NCBI GenBank assembly: GCA_964419605.1
Contig: CAYQQM010000143.1
Span: forward strand, 1 to 6,834
Direction: 5' to 3'
Origin: JABFXX01 sp964419605
GTDB lineage: Bacteria; Myxococcota_A; Polyangia; Haliangiales; Haliangiaceae
DNA: 6,834 nucleotides
Shown here: piece after piece, positions 5,469 through 6,834 of the stretch
Layout: every line of letters starts with the position of its first letter
Position numbering within the stretch: the first letter of the stretch is position 1
Made by a program: the position numbers and the translations under genes
Notes under the pieces: model-generated
Told to the model about the DNA's origin: nothing
What the model saw: only the letters and a program-made list of their open reading frames with translations
The model's database searches: none

Positions 5469-6698
5469 TTACTTCCTTTTTCGGACGGCCATAATGAGGC
5501 GGGCATACGCCTCGGCAGCGAGCGCGCAAACTTGCCGCAAGTCTTCCATTTGCAGCGGTGTCAGCTCTTCCCCTTGGCCATAGAGCACGTTGACGACGCG
5601 CTTGCCGATGAGAATGGCGCACGCTGTGACAAACGGAGGTTCGTTTGTGCCAAGTACTTTGTAGAGATAGGTGCTAACGGTAGACGGCGAGGCGGGTGCA
5701 TGTGCGATGCCTGACTCCGACGCGATGGCCCTGGAGATGATCGACGGGGCATCCAGCGGGATCAGGATATGTTCGACAAAGGCCTTTCCCGGAACGTCGC
5801 CCACCGCTTTCCAGCCGAACGCCAATTGATCGCGCACCGTAAACAGCACCGCGGCCTGGAACGTTCCTACGGCATACGCGAGCAGGACTTCGATCATGTG
5901 ATCGCGGTCGGTCACGGAAGCGAGCTGTGTCAGCGCATCCTCCGTGTTGATTGGAAGGCGCGGCGACGCCGTGGGGCTGGCAACGCGAGGCTGCGACATG
6001 CGGTGCGGTGCGACCAGGATCGCAGCTTCGGCAGCTTCGGTATCATCGGCGTCCAGTGACTCGATCAGGTCCTCGGCGTCGAGCTCGAGCGACTCTGACT
6101 CGTCGAACAATTTCGCCAGTCGTGCGCTGCGCAACCGTGGTCGCGGTCCGGGCGCGGTCAAAGGCGAGTTCGGTACCGGAGGGAGCCCAGGTAATGGCGG
6201 CGCCGGCAGTGCGCCGTCCGTTGGGTTTTCATCGCCGCGCGGCATGTCTCCGAACCGCATGAACCTCGCGGGCCGTGCGACTCCGTAGTAGCGCTCAATG
6301 TAGTAGTAGATGCGAAGCTCCGGCGCGACGCGCGGTAGCACTTGGTACCCGGTCTGCCGTGCCAGGATCTCCAGGGTGGCGAGGTCGTGAGGATCCTCGA
6401 TGGCAGCGATCAGTTGCCGCTCCTGCACCACGAGAGGAACGACCTTGTGCTTGAAGGCCTGCGCGGGCTGCAAAAGCCTAACCGCCGCCCGCTTGGCGCG
6501 CTCGAACATCGCACCGGTGGCGATCGGAATTCCGAGTTCGAGTCCGAGATACACCGTGAGCGCCTCGAGGTCGATGAGTCCGTGCTCGACCAGTACCGTC
6601 CCGAGCCGACCGCCGTCCCTAGCTTGGATGGCCAGGGCCTGCTGGAGTTGCGGATCGGACAGCCTTCCATCGCGCACGAGCAGGTCGCCGAGCCGCAT
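5469..6698 (-). CDS. GspE_N/MshEN-domain protein with GAF-like C-terminal region, probable c-di-GMP sensor
   Basis: The 409-residue product starts with a type II secretion/pilus ATPase N-terminal (GspE_N, MshEN) domain but has no ATPase: no Walker A or B motif is present. MshEN domains bind cyclic di-GMP through two 24-residue motifs. Motif 1 is residues 2-25 (Arg2-Leu3-Gly4, Gly11, Leu18, Leu22, Gln25). Motif 2 is residues 31-54 (Arg31-Leu32-Gly33, Gly40, Leu47, Leu51), but the final Gln is Glu54. The remaining GspE_N fold runs to about 140, ending IERYYGV. A linker (about 141-265) has a Pro-rich part and a strongly acidic part. The C-terminal ~140 residues, with FQAAVLFTVRDQLAFGWKAVG, resemble GAF-like sensory domains and end in RKRK. 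The role is probably regulatory, linking c-di-GMP to motility, pili or secretion; partners are not in view. I prefer ATG 6698 because it places the motif at the N-terminus, as in relatives; GTG at 6716 would add six residues. Neither has a clear Shine-Dalgarno. Confidence 0.88.
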   Translation of the reverse strand: MRLGDLLVRDGRLSDPQLQQALAIQARDGGRLGTVLVEHGLIDLEALTVYLGLELGIPIATGAMFERAKRAAVRLLQPAQAFKHKVVPLVVQERQLIAAIEDPHDLATLEILARQTGYQVLPRVAPELRIYYYIERYYGVARPARFMRFGDMPRGDENPTDGALPAPPLPGLPPVPNSPLTAPGPRPRLRSARLAKLFDESESLELDAEDLIESLDADDTEAAEAAILVAPHRMSQPRVASPTASPRLPINTEDALTQLASVTDRDHMIEVLLAYAVGTFQAAVLFTVRDQLAFGWKAVGDVPGKAFVEHILIPLDAPSIISRAIASESGIAHAPASPSTVSTYLYKVLGTNEPPFVTACAILIGKRVVNVLYGQGEELTPLQMEDLRQVCALAAEAYARLIMAVRKRK

Positions 6699-6776
6699 CA
6701 GATACAAACGTATCACGGGCGTTGGGCAGACTGGAATTGCCGCCCGGTCCTTACGCTACGTTGGGTACGGCAAGTG

Positions 6777-6834
6777 GTGGCTAGTACCTCACCACAGTGG
6801 TTTTGGCAGGTTCCGGTCGCCGAGGCGCGCCGAG
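6777..6834 (+). CDS. Possible N-terminus of a divergent gene, cut by the window end
   Basis: From GTG at 6777 the plus strand stays open to the window edge for 19 codons, beginning VASTSPQWFWQVPVAEARR. This reads like a protein start (polar opening, then aromatic and hydrophobic residues), but it is too short to identify. A second GTG at 6774 is in frame. No good Shine-Dalgarno is visible. The gene would be divergent from the MshEN gene, with about 78 bases between the starts. It may be a chance open frame. Confidence 0.3.
   Translation, partial: MASTSPQWFWQVPVAEARR

Overview
The window is GC-rich (about 60% by eye) and densely coded, with short gaps and a lipoprotein signal peptide, so it comes from a Gram-negative bacterium. 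A stand-alone GspE_N/MshEN protein with a Pro-rich, acidic linker and a Lys/Pro-rich-tailed lipoprotein are reminiscent of Myxococcota or related deltaproteobacterial lineages. That assignment is inference and has not been tested.

Layout. (1) Positions 1-807, minus strand: the N-terminal 269 residues of MetK, S-adenosylmethionine synthetase, cut by the window edge. (2) 871-1542, plus: a divergent gene for an unrecognised small lipoprotein. (3) 1543-1854: a non-coding stretch dominated by an inverted array of four related ~21-bp units (about 1630-1774) that can fold into a very long imperfect hairpin, followed by the hisD leader. (4) 1855-4196, plus: hisD and hisC, overlapping by ATGA, for the histidinol dehydrogenase and histidinol-phosphate aminotransferase steps of histidine synthesis. 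No other his genes are in view. (5) 4197-4440: a 244-base gap with a 16-bp palindrome and a candidate promoter. (6) 4441-5448, plus: an unrecognised 335-residue protein. (7) 5469-6698, minus: a probable c-di-GMP sensor built from a GspE_N/MshEN domain, a disordered linker and a GAF-like C-terminal region, without an ATPase. It converges on gene 6 with only 20 bases between the stops. (8) 6777-6834, plus: the possible start of a divergent gene running off the window.

How they fit together. The only clear functional unit is hisDC, whose two genes have good Shine-Dalgarno sequences and are probably translationally coupled. metK, the lipoprotein gene, the orphan gene and the MshEN gene lack a convincing Shine-Dalgarno. 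In several of these cases a -10-like hexamer lies only 6-10 bases before the start codon, which suggests leaderless transcripts. This is best supported for metK (perfect TTGACA, 17-base spacer). I did not find a clearly new multi-gene system. The least explained items are the four-unit inverted array upstream of hisD, the orphan 335-aa gene with its palindromic leader, and the ATPase-free MshEN protein.
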